From: Rohdeia mirabilis
Lineage (GTDB): Bacteria; Planctomycetota; UBA1135; GCA-002686595
Length of the DNA stretch: 64,000 nt
Direction: 5' to 3'
NCBI GenBank assembly: GCA_007750655.1
Contig: CP036290.1
Coordinates: 248,001 to 312,000, forward strand
Shown here: in pieces, positions 9,201 to 17,588 of the stretch
How the letters are laid out: every line of letters starts with the position of its first letter
Position numbering within the stretch: the stretch's first letter is position 1
The notes under the pieces: generated by a model
Told to the model about the DNA's origin: nothing
The model's database searches: none
The model's input: the letters and a program-made list of their open reading frames with translations, nothing else
Translations under genes and position numbers: made by a program

Positions 9201-9442
9201 CCCACGTGGCGCGTGTGCACTTGGGGATGGCGCAGCTCGCGCTCGGACGGGCCGACGAGGCGGAGCCGCTGCTGGTCGCCGGCCGCGCGGGCATGGAGGC
9301 CATGCTCGGTTCGGTCATGCATTCGCAGCTGCTGCCCTACGAGGAGTGCCTCGGGGCGCTGGTCGAGCTGTACGCGACGACGGGCGACGAGGAACGGGCC
9401 GAGTCCGCGCGTGCGGCGCTCGAGACCTGGCGCGCGCGGTAG
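6236..9442 (+). CDS. Membrane-anchored Ser/Thr protein kinase with TPR sensor domain (kinase 1)
   Basis: 1068 aa. A short N-terminal tail is followed by a Hanks-type kinase domain (about residues 27-330): glycine loop VGEGGMGTVW, Lys in VALKIIK, catalytic HRDIKPSN near 153, metal-binding DFGIAK near 176, and PEYMAPEQ. One transmembrane helix spans about 356-381, then an Ala/Glu/Arg-rich coiled coil (385-440) and a long array of TPR-like helix pairs to the end (for example AAPLLEEAVEIDRRLDDEHG). The likely topology is cytoplasmic kinase and extracytoplasmic TPR. A GGAGG 14 nt upstream supports the ATG at 6236. The frame is open further upstream, but that part overlaps the divergent nitroreductase and is not kinase-like. 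No sigma factor precedes it, unlike kinases 2 and 4. Its TPR part most resembles that of kinase 2. Confidence 0.9.
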   Translation: MLDDEAPDAAPSEAAPSHAAPGEGAGHVIDRYTLVEQVGEGGMGTVWLAEQSEPVKRRVALKIIKLGMDTREVVVRFEAERQALALMDHPCIAKVLDGGATATGRPYFVMELVDGVPITQFCDEHRLDLRARLLLFAKVCEAIQHAHQKGIIHRDIKPSNVLVSTGDDGPTPKVIDFGIAKATSAELTEATLATELGQIVGTPEYMAPEQAGGGGLDIDTRADVYSLGVLLYELLTGTKTFDVREALQSGYDELLRQIREVDPALPSTRVSSLGDTATTIAGTRLVDAATLSQHLRGELDWVVMRAIEKDRERRYETASALADDIERYLANEPVEAAPPSAMYRWRKFVQRRRKTVAALAAIAFLLVTGVVGTSLGLVWALDERDRADEAAERATRSAEAAATAERVARENEQRAIAEAERAEAAAAEEVRARKRAETVTTFVTETLRRSSALDGGHEDMTVLEAMDIAVAEIDEGRFSDDPETEAQLLGTVAEILDRNGRAQDALPLLVRARDLRRTLAVGDDRALVLAQASLGAMLRDLGRLTEAAPLLEEAVEIDRRLDDEHGLARPVVLNHLAALRSAQGRRTEAIDIYRELLARLEAEDSERQERFQIAILRHNLGIALVEEGLAGEAEPMLARALDELRLFEEGDDPRVALFMESLASARAAIGNTDSALDLYDASLAMYRAIYSGPHPATAQCLTNFGSKLLELGATAESEPYFREALEMYRAVYPSGHRDTARAHNFVASALARQRRYDEVGPELEACVAIYRRVLEEPEQAMARALTFLASQRDVTGRFDKAYELYAEAVELYRVLEPELAPGDGREVADAFGNAAVLAWRTGRLDRSVPLFEELLARHRATLEPDDPRLLMAAMNLGVNLRDAGRAAEAVPLLEEAWPLDDDPQMSGVVEQALLVTYGLAGEVERATSLAHARVRAAREVYAPGSGALLIVLGDSAAALLRVGEAADAEAMLVEMVEAIDAAGLASWGAHVARVHLGMAQLALGRADEAEPLLVAGRAGMEAMLGSVMHSQLLPYEECLGALVELYATTGDEERAESARAALETWRAR

Positions 9443-9512
9443 CGGTGGCGCTCGAGGTCGCTCGGCGGGCGTAGGGACCGCGCGTCGGGTGCCGCATGGC
9501 GCGCCGAACGGG

Positions 9513-9578
9513 CCGGAGCACTTCGGCCGGAGAACGACCGCCGCCCATCGGGAATCCGCAGGGCGAGGAGTGCTCCGG
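9513..9578. repeat. Inverted repeat downstream of kinase 1
   Basis: CCGGAGCACT (9513-9522) and its exact complement AGTGCTCCGG (9569-9578) enclose 46 nt in the gap between the convergent kinase 1 and VOC genes. It could be a bidirectional terminator, although no U-run follows. Confidence 0.35.
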
Positions 9579-9630
9579 GACGACTCCGCGCGCCGATCGG
9601 CGTCCCCGGTGCGACACCGAGTTCGCTGAA

Positions 9631-9993
9631 CTACGCGCTCGGTGGCGACCAGACCGCGAGCTCGTTGCCGGAGGGGTCGCGGAAGTGGAAGCGTCGTCCG
9701 CCGGGGAAGTCGAAGGTCTCGACGGCGATGGTCCCGCCCGCCGCGCGCACGGCGTGCTCGGACGCCGCGATGTCGTCCGAGTAGAGGATCACGAGCGGGC
9801 CGCCGGTGGTGACGGTCTCGTCGAGCCGCAGGCCACCAACCTCGCCGTCGCCACCCGGGCGCTGGATCCCCGCGTACCCCGGCCCGTAGTCGGTGAACGC
9901 CCAACCGAATGCGCCCGCGTAGAAGCGTTGGGCGGCGGCCATGTCGGTGACGGCGATCTCGATGTAGTCGATCGTGTGGTGCTGGTGCGGCAT
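9631..9993 (-). CDS. VOC (glyoxalase/bleomycin-resistance fold) family protein, copy 1
   Basis: 120 aa. A single vicinal-oxygen-chelate domain of two beta-alpha-beta-beta-beta modules: IDYIEIAVTDMAAAQRFY at the start and FHFRDPSGNELAVW at the end. The Glu in GNELAVW and the His in the N-terminal HHTIDYIEI region are candidate metal ligands. Its neighbours give no substrate. A close paralogue with the same length and the same first 12 residues is at 15348-15710. It is convergent with kinase 1. Confidence 0.88.
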   Translation of the reverse strand: MPHQHHTIDYIEIAVTDMAAAQRFYAGAFGWAFTDYGPGYAGIQRPGGDGEVGGLRLDETVTTGGPLVILYSDDIAASEHAVRAAGGTIAVETFDFPGGRRFHFRDPSGNELAVWSPPSA

Positions 9994-10048
9994 GGCGGCG
10001 ATCGTACGCAGCTGTGCTCGCGCATGCGGTCCACGACACCGTGTTGGG

Positions 10049-10992
<944 letters not shown>

Positions 10993-10996
<4 letters not shown>

Positions 10997-12039
10997 ACCG
11001 AACCTTCGAAGCGCCAGGGGAGAGTCTGGCCGGAGCGGAAGGGCCGCAGCACCGCGTCGCCCGCCACCACCGACTCGGGCACGAGCGTTTCGCTCCGGCG
11101 CAGCTGCACGCGCCCTTCGTTGACCGGCAGCCCGTAGAAACGCGGACCGAACTCGGAGGCGAAACCCTCCAACTTGTCGAGCGCTCCCTCTTCGTCGAAC
11201 ACCCGCGCGTAGACCTCCAGCGCGAACGGTGCGTTGAAGATGCCCGCGCAGCCGCAGTCGGACTCCTTGGCGCCGATCGTGTGCGGCGCCGAGTCGGTGC
11301 CGAGGAAGAACTTCGGATTGCCGGAGACGGCCGCGCGGCGCAGCGCCTGGCGGTGACGCTCGCGCTTGGCGATCGGCAGGCAGTACAGGTGCGGCCGGAT
11401 CCCGCCGGCGAACATGTCCGTGCGGTTGATCTCCAGGTGGTGCGGCGTGATCGTGGCGGCGAGGCGCGGGCCCGTTGCGCCGACGAAGTCCACGGCTTCG
11501 GCGCTCGTGATGTGCTCCAGGACCACAGGCAGATGCGGGAACGCGGCGACCAGCGGTGCGAGGGTCGACTCGATGAACACGGCTTCGCGGTCGTAGACGT
11601 CGATCTCGGCGGCGGTCGCTTCGCCGTGGATCAACAGCGGCATGCCGATCCGCTGCAGGGTCTCGAGCACCCGCGTGATGCGGGCGATCGACGTGACGCC
11701 GTGCGCCGAGTTCGTGGTCGCGTTGGCCGGGTACAGCTTGCACGCTGTGAACACGCCGGCGCGAAAGCCCGCCTCGAGGTCGGCGGGGTCCGAGTCGTCG
11801 GTCAGGTACGCCGTCATCAGCGGCTGGAAGTCGGCGCCGGGGGGCAGGGCGGAGAGGATGCGTTCGCGATAGGCCCGGGCCGCGGCGGTCGTGGTGACCG
11901 GCGGGGCCAGGTTCGGCATGACGATGGCGCGCGCGAACTGGCGCGCGGTGTGCGGCAGGACCGCCGCGAGCATGGCTCCGTCGCGCAGGTGCACGTGCCA
12001 GTCGTCGGGGCGGCGCAGGACGAGTGTGTCGCTACTCAT
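10993..12039 (-). CDS. pyrC: Dihydroorotase
   Basis: 348 aa, the normal size for the E. coli-type (class II) enzyme. Converts carbamoyl aspartate to dihydroorotate in de novo pyrimidine synthesis. The metal ligands are visible: DDWHVHLRDG near residue 14 (HxH), the carboxylated Lys in TACKLYPANAT near 100, His in LLIHGEAT and LEHITSAEAV, and the Asp in LGTDSAPHTIGAKES. The ATG at 12039 gives MSSDTLVLRRPDDWHVH, the usual short N-terminus. It is followed without a gap by the Sua5-type gene. Upstream is a 725-bp gene-free stretch rich in palindromes. Confidence 0.95.
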
Positions 12040-12268
12040 GCGGCGTACTGAACCAGGTTCGTCGCCGCACTTCGAAACGAATCTCGGGATCGTCGGGGGG
12101 CGCGGCGACGGGCCCGAACCGCGGCCCGCTCGGTCCCCGGCGGGCCCGCGGCGGGTACCAGCGCGGGGGACCTCCCGGCAGTGGGGTCGTCCTCGAGCAG
12201 GCCGTCCGGACGGTCCGCCGCTGCGGATCGGAGCGCGACCTCGCGTGCCAGCGTGAGGGGCGCTCCCT

Positions 12269-12317
12269 ACGGTGTCGCACGCCGTTCGCAGTTTCGTCGC
12301 CCGGTGTGCGACGCCGT
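12269..12317. repeat. Imperfect copy of the dispersed palindromic repeat
   Basis: Arms ACGGTGTCGCACGCCG (12269-12284) and CGGTGTGCGACGCCGT (12302-12317) pair with two mismatches around a 17-nt spacer containing TTTCGTCGC. The same spacer end, TTCGTCGC, occurs in the copy at 12408-12462, so the two are homologous and not merely similar by composition. Confidence 0.65.
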
Positions 12318-12407
12318 GAGCGAAATGCCATGTGTGCAATGCCGCTCTCGACGCCCGCCGTTGGAGTGGCGCGCATCGTGTGCGGTACTTCCTCGGGGGA
12401 TCTCGAC

Positions 12408-12462
12408 CATACGGTGTCGCACACCGGTAGAAGATTCGTCGCCCGGTGTGCGACACCGTATG
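12408..12462. repeat. Perfect 20-bp inverted repeat with 15-nt spacer (dispersed palindromic family)
   Basis: The arm at 12408-12427 (CATACGGTGTCGCAC, then ACCGG) is exactly complementary to 12443-12462. The spacer is TAGAAGATTCGTCGC. Related elements lie at 12269-12317, 5343-5389 and, as a half-copy, 5246-5273. This fits a REP/BIME- or MITE-like intergenic repeat. Confidence 0.75.
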
Positions 12463-12544
12463 AAGGTCAGGAGCCCTGCAAGGTGCTCGCCTCGGCCCGT
12501 CGAGAGCCGAGTGCCCCCACGTGTGAGCACGTGCGGACCGCGCA

Positions 12545-12601
12545 AGGCCACGATCCAGCGCGAAGTGCCACAGCAGGTGCTTGGCGCTGGATCGTTGGCC
12601 T
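12545..12601. repeat. Long hairpin of unrelated sequence, 17-bp arms
   Basis: AGGCCA-CGATCCAGCGC (12545-12561) pairs with GCGCTGGATCG-TTGGCCT (12584-12601), leaving one unpaired base in the right arm and a 22-nt loop. It sits between divergent genes, so a simple terminator role is unlikely unless a small RNA is made here. Sequence is unlike the palindromic family upstream. Confidence 0.6.
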
Positions 12602-12764
12602 AGCTGTGGCGTCCAGGGAGGTTGTTCACTCGGGACTCTCCTGGATCATGGGTGTGTACCACCACAGAAGCGTCGCGTGCTCCTAGACTGGGGCGCGACC
12701 CGAATGCCGCGCCGCCCCTCACCCGCGTGCGCGGCAGCGATCACCCCGACCCCCCCCCGCGACC

Positions 12765-13301
12765 ATGCGAATCAACCTTCTGCCGACTGCTCTTCTTCCG
12801 CTCGCGCTCGTCTCCTGCCAGTCGATGTCGGAGGGCGTCGTGTCTCTCGAGGCGCGCGCCATGGCCTACGACGACACGGAGATCAGCCAGTCCGGCGCCG
12901 GCTTCGCCGAGGAGAACGTCGACGTTTCGGCCTATGGCCTGCAAGCCGCGATCATGACGCCGATCCTCGACGTGACCGCCAGCGTCGATCGACGCGAGTT
13001 CGAGAACGAGTCGTCCAACGAGGTCGCCGTCGGACTGCGACGCCGCTTCCTCGAGATCGCGTTCGTGCATCCGTACGTGGCCGCCGACCTGCGCTACGGA
13101 TTCGGGCTCGAGACCGGCTTCGACGAGGTCGACTACGCGGGCTGGGCGCTCGGCGTCGGCGCGCTCGTCGACATCTCGGACCACCTCTTCCTCGACTTCA
13201 AGGTGGCGTACGAGCGCACGCTCGACGACATCGACATCGGCACGTCCGACGAAGCGCTCGAGGGCGTCGTCGGCTATGTCGGCGTTGGCCTGACGTTCTG
13301 A
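12765..13301 (+). CDS. Small outer-membrane beta-barrel-like lipoprotein, hypothetical
   Basis: 178 aa. The signal peptide ends in a lipobox (LALVSCQSM, Cys near residue 18). The mature part is a series of alternating hydrophobic/polar strands, such as VSAYGLQAAIMTPILDVTASV and YVAADLRYGFGLETGF, with Gly-rich turns. It ends in GVGLTF, a terminal Phe typical of outer-membrane barrels. About eight strands could fit the length. No specific family is recognised. It precedes the DUF3857-transglutaminase gene by 88 bp on the same strand and may share its transcript. Confidence 0.7.
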   Translation: MRINLLPTALLPLALVSCQSMSEGVVSLEARAMAYDDTEISQSGAGFAEENVDVSAYGLQAAIMTPILDVTASVDRREFENESSNEVAVGLRRRFLEIAFVHPYVAADLRYGFGLETGFDEVDYAGWALGVGALVDISDHLFLDFKVAYERTLDDIDIGTSDEALEGVVGYVGVGLTF

Positions 13302-13389
13302 GCGACGCGGACGCGGATGCGGCGGTTCGGCGGCGTCCGACCGTCTGCTACTCTCCCGCCGCACCACCGTCCCCGACCGCTCACCAGTC

Positions 13390-15351
13390 ATGCCCATCCG
13401 ATCCGCCCGGACCTTGCTCATCTGTCTTCTGGCCTCGGGCCTGGTCGGATGTCGTCTGCTGATGTCGATCGTGATGCTGCCTGTCGGACTCGTCGTCGCG
13501 GTCGTCGGCGGGATCGCGGGGATCCTCGTTTCGTCGGAGCATCCCGGTGCCGACACGGACCTCGTCGCGCGCGGCTACCGCATCGAGCGGCGCGCTCTCG
13601 ACGTGACGATCGCCGAGGACTCGACGTTCGAGGGGCGACTCGTGCTGGAGCGCACCGCCACGGCGCCGGACGGGATCGACATCGTCGAAGTCGCTTCGCT
13701 CTCGTTCGATCCGAGCGTGCAGGAACTCGAGCTGCTCGATGCCTGGGTCACGACGCCCGACGGTGAAGTCCACCGAGTCGGCCAGGAGCACGTCTTCGAT
13801 CGTCCGGCGGCCAGCGAACGTGGCGCGCCGGAGTTCATCGCCGGGCTCACGCGGACCGTGCTCTTCCCAAGGGTCGTCGTCGGCGCGACCACGCACGTCG
13901 AGTGGCGTTTCACCCAGACCGCACCGTCCACACTCGGCTTCGACTACGTCTGGAAGCCGCCGTTCGCGATCGACGTGGTCGAGTCACGGATCGCGATCAC
14001 CCACCACACGGACGTGCCGTTGCGCTGGGCGGCGGACGACGGGTTCGAAGTGGCCGAGTCGAGCGACGGCGACCTCCGGACGATCACGGCGACGTTGACC
14101 GGCTACGAACGCCAACGCGCCGAGCGCGCCATGGTCGCCGCGCGCGACGTCGTGCCGCGCTTCCAGGCGACGACGTCGGAGAGTTGGGAGAGCGTCGGGG
14201 CTGCGTTCCACGCCGCGTTCGCCGATCGGGTCGAAGTTACGCCCGAGATCGCCGCGGTGGCCGAAGAGGTCGTCGGGGACGCTCGAGGCCTGGAAGCCGC
14301 GCGGCTCGTCCACGAATGGATGTGTGCGAACGTCCACTACGTCGTCGTCTACCTGCACCCGATGGACGGCTGGGTGCCGCACCGCGCCAGCGAGGTGCTC
14401 GAGAACCGCTACGGCGACTGCAAGGACCTGGTCGTCCTGTTCGCGTCCTTGTTGCGCGCGCGCGGCATCGCCGTCGAGCCGGTCCTGGTGAACAACGATC
14501 GCAGCTTCGTGCCCTACGAGTTGCCGACGCCGCTCCAGTTCGATCACTGCCTCGCGTACCTGCCGGACTTCGATACGTGGTCGAATCCCACCGACCGCTA
14601 CCTCGAACTGGGTGAGTTGCCCGTGCACCTCTCCGACAAGCAGGTCGTGGTGGCGGGGGAAGCGGGGCGGCTCGCGCGCACGCCGGCCGGTCGCTCCGAA
14701 GAGAATCGCTACACGGTTCGCCAGCGCGCCGAGCTCGGCACCGACGGCATCTTCCGCGGCACCACGTCGATGGAACTCACGGGTCGGGCGGCGGGGCTCT
14801 TCCGCGAGCAACTGTCCGCCTCACCGGATCTCGAAGTGGTGGCCGATCACCTGCTCGCTGCGGATCCGCGTGGCGGCGTCGGTGAATTGACTTCGACCGA
14901 TGTCGCCGACCTGTCGCGGCCTCTCGTGTGCTCGGGTGAATGGCGAACGGACGTGCCCGTGCTTATCGGAACGACGCTCCACTACATGGTTCCGTCCGGG
15001 ATCGACTTCGTGAACGCACAACTCGTCCGCGAGATGCTCACCACGCGCGAGCGGCGCTATCCCGCGCTCGTCATGGCGTCGCACACGCACTGGCGCACGG
15101 AGATCGTGCTGCCCGAAGGGTTCGTGCACGGTGACGTTCCCGAGCGCGTCGAGTTGGAGACGGCGGCCGGCCGCTACACCTCGGTCGCCGAGGTCGGTCC
15201 GGACGGCGTGCTCGTGATCGATCGGGAACTCGTCATCGCCTCCGACCGCTTCGCTCCCGGCGACTACGCCGGGCTGCGCACGCTCCTGCTCGCGGTCGTC
15301 GTGGACGAGGAACGGATCCTCGTCGCCGAGCGGACCGGATCGGCGGGCTAG
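13390..15351 (+). CDS. DUF3857 and transglutaminase-like domain protein, membrane-anchored
   Basis: 653 aa. The N-terminus carries a lipobox (ASGLVGCR, Cys near 21) followed by a hydrophobic segment (LLMSIVMLPVGLVVAVVGGI), so it is exported and membrane-bound. A DUF3857 domain (about 60-250) precedes a transglutaminase-like cysteine-protease fold with the Cys in ENRYGDCKDLVVLFASLL (near 345), the His in FDHCLAYLP and the Asp in WSNPTDRY, so the catalytic triad is intact. The C-terminal 200 residues are beta-rich. The family is assumed to act on cell-envelope peptides or proteins; the substrate is unknown. It overlaps the convergent VOC gene by 4 bp at the 3' end. Confidence 0.88.
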   Translation: MPIRSARTLLICLLASGLVGCRLLMSIVMLPVGLVVAVVGGIAGILVSSEHPGADTDLVARGYRIERRALDVTIAEDSTFEGRLVLERTATAPDGIDIVEVASLSFDPSVQELELLDAWVTTPDGEVHRVGQEHVFDRPAASERGAPEFIAGLTRTVLFPRVVVGATTHVEWRFTQTAPSTLGFDYVWKPPFAIDVVESRIAITHHTDVPLRWAADDGFEVAESSDGDLRTITATLTGYERQRAERAMVAARDVVPRFQATTSESWESVGAAFHAAFADRVEVTPEIAAVAEEVVGDARGLEAARLVHEWMCANVHYVVVYLHPMDGWVPHRASEVLENRYGDCKDLVVLFASLLRARGIAVEPVLVNNDRSFVPYELPTPLQFDHCLAYLPDFDTWSNPTDRYLELGELPVHLSDKQVVVAGEAGRLARTPAGRSEENRYTVRQRAELGTDGIFRGTTSMELTGRAAGLFREQLSASPDLEVVADHLLAADPRGGVGELTSTDVADLSRPLVCSGEWRTDVPVLIGTTLHYMVPSGIDFVNAQLVREMLTTRERRYPALVMASHTHWRTEIVLPEGFVHGDVPERVELETAAGRYTSVAEVGPDGVLVIDRELVIASDRFAPGDYAGLRTLLLAVVVDEERILVAERTGSAG

Positions 15352-15710
15352 GTGAGCGGCGGCGACCAGACCGCCAGCTCATTGCCGGAGGGGTCGCGGA
15401 ACTGGAAGCGGCGTCCACCGGGGAAGTCGAAGGTCTCGACGACGATCGTTCCGCCCGCGTCGCGGACGGCTCGTTCGGACGCGACGATGTCGTCCGAGTA
15501 GAGGATCACGAGCGGGCCGCCGGTGGTGACGCACTCCGCGAGTCGTAGACCGCCGACTTCGCCCGCGCCGCCAGGACGCTGGATCCCCGCGTACTCGGGC
15601 CCGTAGTCGGTGAACGCCCAGCCGAACGCGCTCGAATAGAAGTCTTGCGTCGCTGCCATGTCGGTGACGGCGAGCTCGATGTAGTCGATCGTGTGGTGCT
15701 GGTGGGGCAT
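15348..15710 (-). CDS. VOC family protein, copy 2
   Basis: 120 aa, the same length and fold as the protein encoded at 9631-9993 and differing at only about 20-25 positions by eye (for example ECVTTGG for ETVTTGG, and AATQDFYSSAF for AAAQRFYAGAF). The nucleotide sequence around the start is also nearly identical, pointing to a fairly recent duplication. Candidate metal ligands are conserved. The substrate is unknown. Its stop overlaps the end of the convergent transglutaminase gene. Confidence 0.88.
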   Translation of the reverse strand: MPHQHHTIDYIELAVTDMAATQDFYSSAFGWAFTDYGPEYAGIQRPGGAGEVGGLRLAECVTTGGPLVILYSDDIVASERAVRDAGGTIVVETFDFPGGRRFQFRDPSGNELAVWSPPLT

Positions 15711-15749
15711 GGCTCGATCCTACTGGCCCAGCGAGCCGATCGCGCGAGG

Positions 15750-17393
15750 CTAGCGGTACTGCTCGACCCATTCGGGCACCACACCCGTGACGGTCTCGTC
15801 GCCGTACTCGGCCTGCAACTCTCGGAGCCGGCGCTCCAACGCACGGCGCTGCTCCGCGTGCGCCGGATCCGCGTACAGATTCATCTGCTCGTCGGGGTCG
15901 TTCGCGAGGTCGAACAGTTCCCACTCGTCGAACGGATAGTAGTGGACGAGCTTCCAGTCCGCGGTGCGTACGCCGTGGTGGCGCGGGACCATGTGCACGC
16001 TCGGATAGGCGTAGTAGTGGTAGTAGATCGCGTCGCGCCAATCGGCAGGCGCCGCGCCGCGCAGGAGCGGCACCAGCGAGCGACCCTGCACACCGTTCGG
16101 CACCGCCACCCCCGCGAGATCCAGGAACGTCGCCGCGTAGTCGAGGTTCTGCACCAGGTGGTCGTCCACGGCGCCAGCGTCGGTCACCCCCGGCCAGTGC
16201 ACGATCAGCGGCATCGCGAACGACTCCTCGTACATCCAACGCTTGTCGTACCAGCCGTGGTCGCCGAGGTAGAAGCCCTGGTCCGACGCGTAGACGACGA
16301 TCGTGTTCTCGGCCAGGTCGTTCTCCTCGAGCCAGGCGACCACGCGACCGACGCTCTCGTCCACGCCGCGCACGCAGCGCAGGTAGTTCTTCAGGTAGCG
16401 CTGCGCCTTCCAACGCACCAGGTCGTCGCCCGTGAGGTTCGCTGCGAGGAAGGCGTCGTTGCGCGGCTCGTAGTGCGCGTCCCAGGCCGCGCGCTGCTCC
16501 GGCGTCATGCGTTCGAGGTTGCGGAATCCGCTGGCGTCCAGCGCGTCGCCCTGCTCCGCCTCCTCGCCCGCGCGCGGCGTGACGAAGAGGTCGTAGAGCG
16601 GGTACATGTGGTCGCGAATCGTCATCTCCTGGTGCAGCGCGCCCGGCGCACGGTTCGCGTAGTCGTCGAACAACGTCGGCGGCTCGGGCAGGTCCTCGTC
16701 GGCCCACAGCTCCAGGTGGCGTGCCGCCGGCATCCACGTGCGGTGCGGCGCCTTGTGCTGGCACATGAGCAGGAACGGCTCGTTGCTGTCCTTCTGCGCG
16801 TCGAGCCAGTCGAGCGCGAGGTCCGTCACAACGTCGGTGCAGTGACCTTCGACACGACGCCGGCCCTCGGCGCTGATGAACTCCGGGTTGTAGTAGTCGC
16901 CCTGGCCCGGCAGCACGTCCCAGTGGTCGAAGCCCTGGGGATCCGAACTCAAGTGCCACTTGCCGATCATCGCCGTGCGATAGCCGGCCTTTCGCAACAG
17001 CTTGGGGAACGTGCTCTGGTCGCCGTCGAAACGGTCACCGTTGTCCATGAAGCCGTTCACGTGGCTGTGCTTGCCCGTGAGGATGACGGCACGGCTCGGC
17101 CCGCAGATCGCGTTCGTGCAGTAGCTGCGTCGGAAGCGCATGCCACGCTCCGCGAGTGCGTCGATGTTCGGCGTCGTGTCCACGCCCGCGAGCCACTGGC
17201 CGAAGGGCATGTCGGGATCGCGTGCGTACGCCCCGATCGCGTGCGACGCGTGGTCGTCGCTGAAGAGGAACACGATGTTGGGGCGCGTGGGCGGCGTGAG
17301 CGCCGGGTCGTGCGTGCCGACCGCGCACGACGCGGCCACGGAAGTGACGGCGACGGCGGCGAACGAACGGAAGGAGCGGCGCGGGTCGTGCAT
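15750..17393 (-). CDS. Sulfatase (formylglycine-dependent arylsulfatase family), exported
   Basis: 547 aa. Alkaline-phosphatase-fold sulfatase that hydrolyses sulfate esters, typically of polysaccharides in planctomycetes. RPNIVFLFSDDHASH (near residue 38) supplies the metal-binding Asp pair. CGPSRAVILTGK (near 97) is the CxPSR signature whose Cys is converted to formylglycine. IGKWHLSSDP and, later, ASDQGFYLGDHGWYDKRWMYEES complete the active site. The N-terminus has Arg-Arg and a hydrophobic stretch ending AASC, suggesting a lipoprotein signal. No sulfatase-modifying enzyme is encoded nearby. Confidence 0.93.
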   Translation of the reverse strand: MHDPRRSFRSFAAVAVTSVAASCAVGTHDPALTPPTRPNIVFLFSDDHASHAIGAYARDPDMPFGQWLAGVDTTPNIDALAERGMRFRRSYCTNAICGPSRAVILTGKHSHVNGFMDNGDRFDGDQSTFPKLLRKAGYRTAMIGKWHLSSDPQGFDHWDVLPGQGDYYNPEFISAEGRRRVEGHCTDVVTDLALDWLDAQKDSNEPFLLMCQHKAPHRTWMPAARHLELWADEDLPEPPTLFDDYANRAPGALHQEMTIRDHMYPLYDLFVTPRAGEEAEQGDALDASGFRNLERMTPEQRAAWDAHYEPRNDAFLAANLTGDDLVRWKAQRYLKNYLRCVRGVDESVGRVVAWLEENDLAENTIVVYASDQGFYLGDHGWYDKRWMYEESFAMPLIVHWPGVTDAGAVDDHLVQNLDYAATFLDLAGVAVPNGVQGRSLVPLLRGAAPADWRDAIYYHYYAYPSVHMVPRHHGVRTADWKLVHYYPFDEWELFDLANDPDEQMNLYADPAHAEQRRALERRLRELQAEYGDETVTGVVPEWVEQYR

Positions 17394-17588
17394 GCCGCGA
17401 GCGTACTGCGTGAACGACCAGGTTCGCCCTCGAAGATCTGCGTGGTCGCGGGTCGCCCGCGCGCGCGCGGACGGGCCCGCTCTCCGACCTGTGCGACGCG
17501 GCGTGCTTTCGCTCGGCGACGCGGCGCCGCGCCCGATGCGGACACTAGGATGGGCGGGCTCGCCCGACCCGATCCGCGAGCCTCTTCC

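Larger units (their letters stand above)
12040..12764. other. 725-bp gene-free interval between divergent genes, rich in palindromes
   Basis: No coding sequence is convincing on either strand: the open frames here are short and arginine-rich without recognisable motifs. The interval holds three separate inverted repeats (listed individually) and should contain the promoters of the leftward pyrC operon and the rightward lipoprotein gene. I could not recognise a clear -35/-10 pair. Confidence 0.6.

Noticed and set aside
12269..12462. CRISPR array
   Set aside because: Only two palindromes of unequal sequence with a non-uniform gap, no repeated spacers and no cas genes.
15645..17588. N-terminal extension of the MscS gene
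   Set aside because: The open frame upstream of 17589 is antisense to the sulfatase and has no membrane or MscS character.
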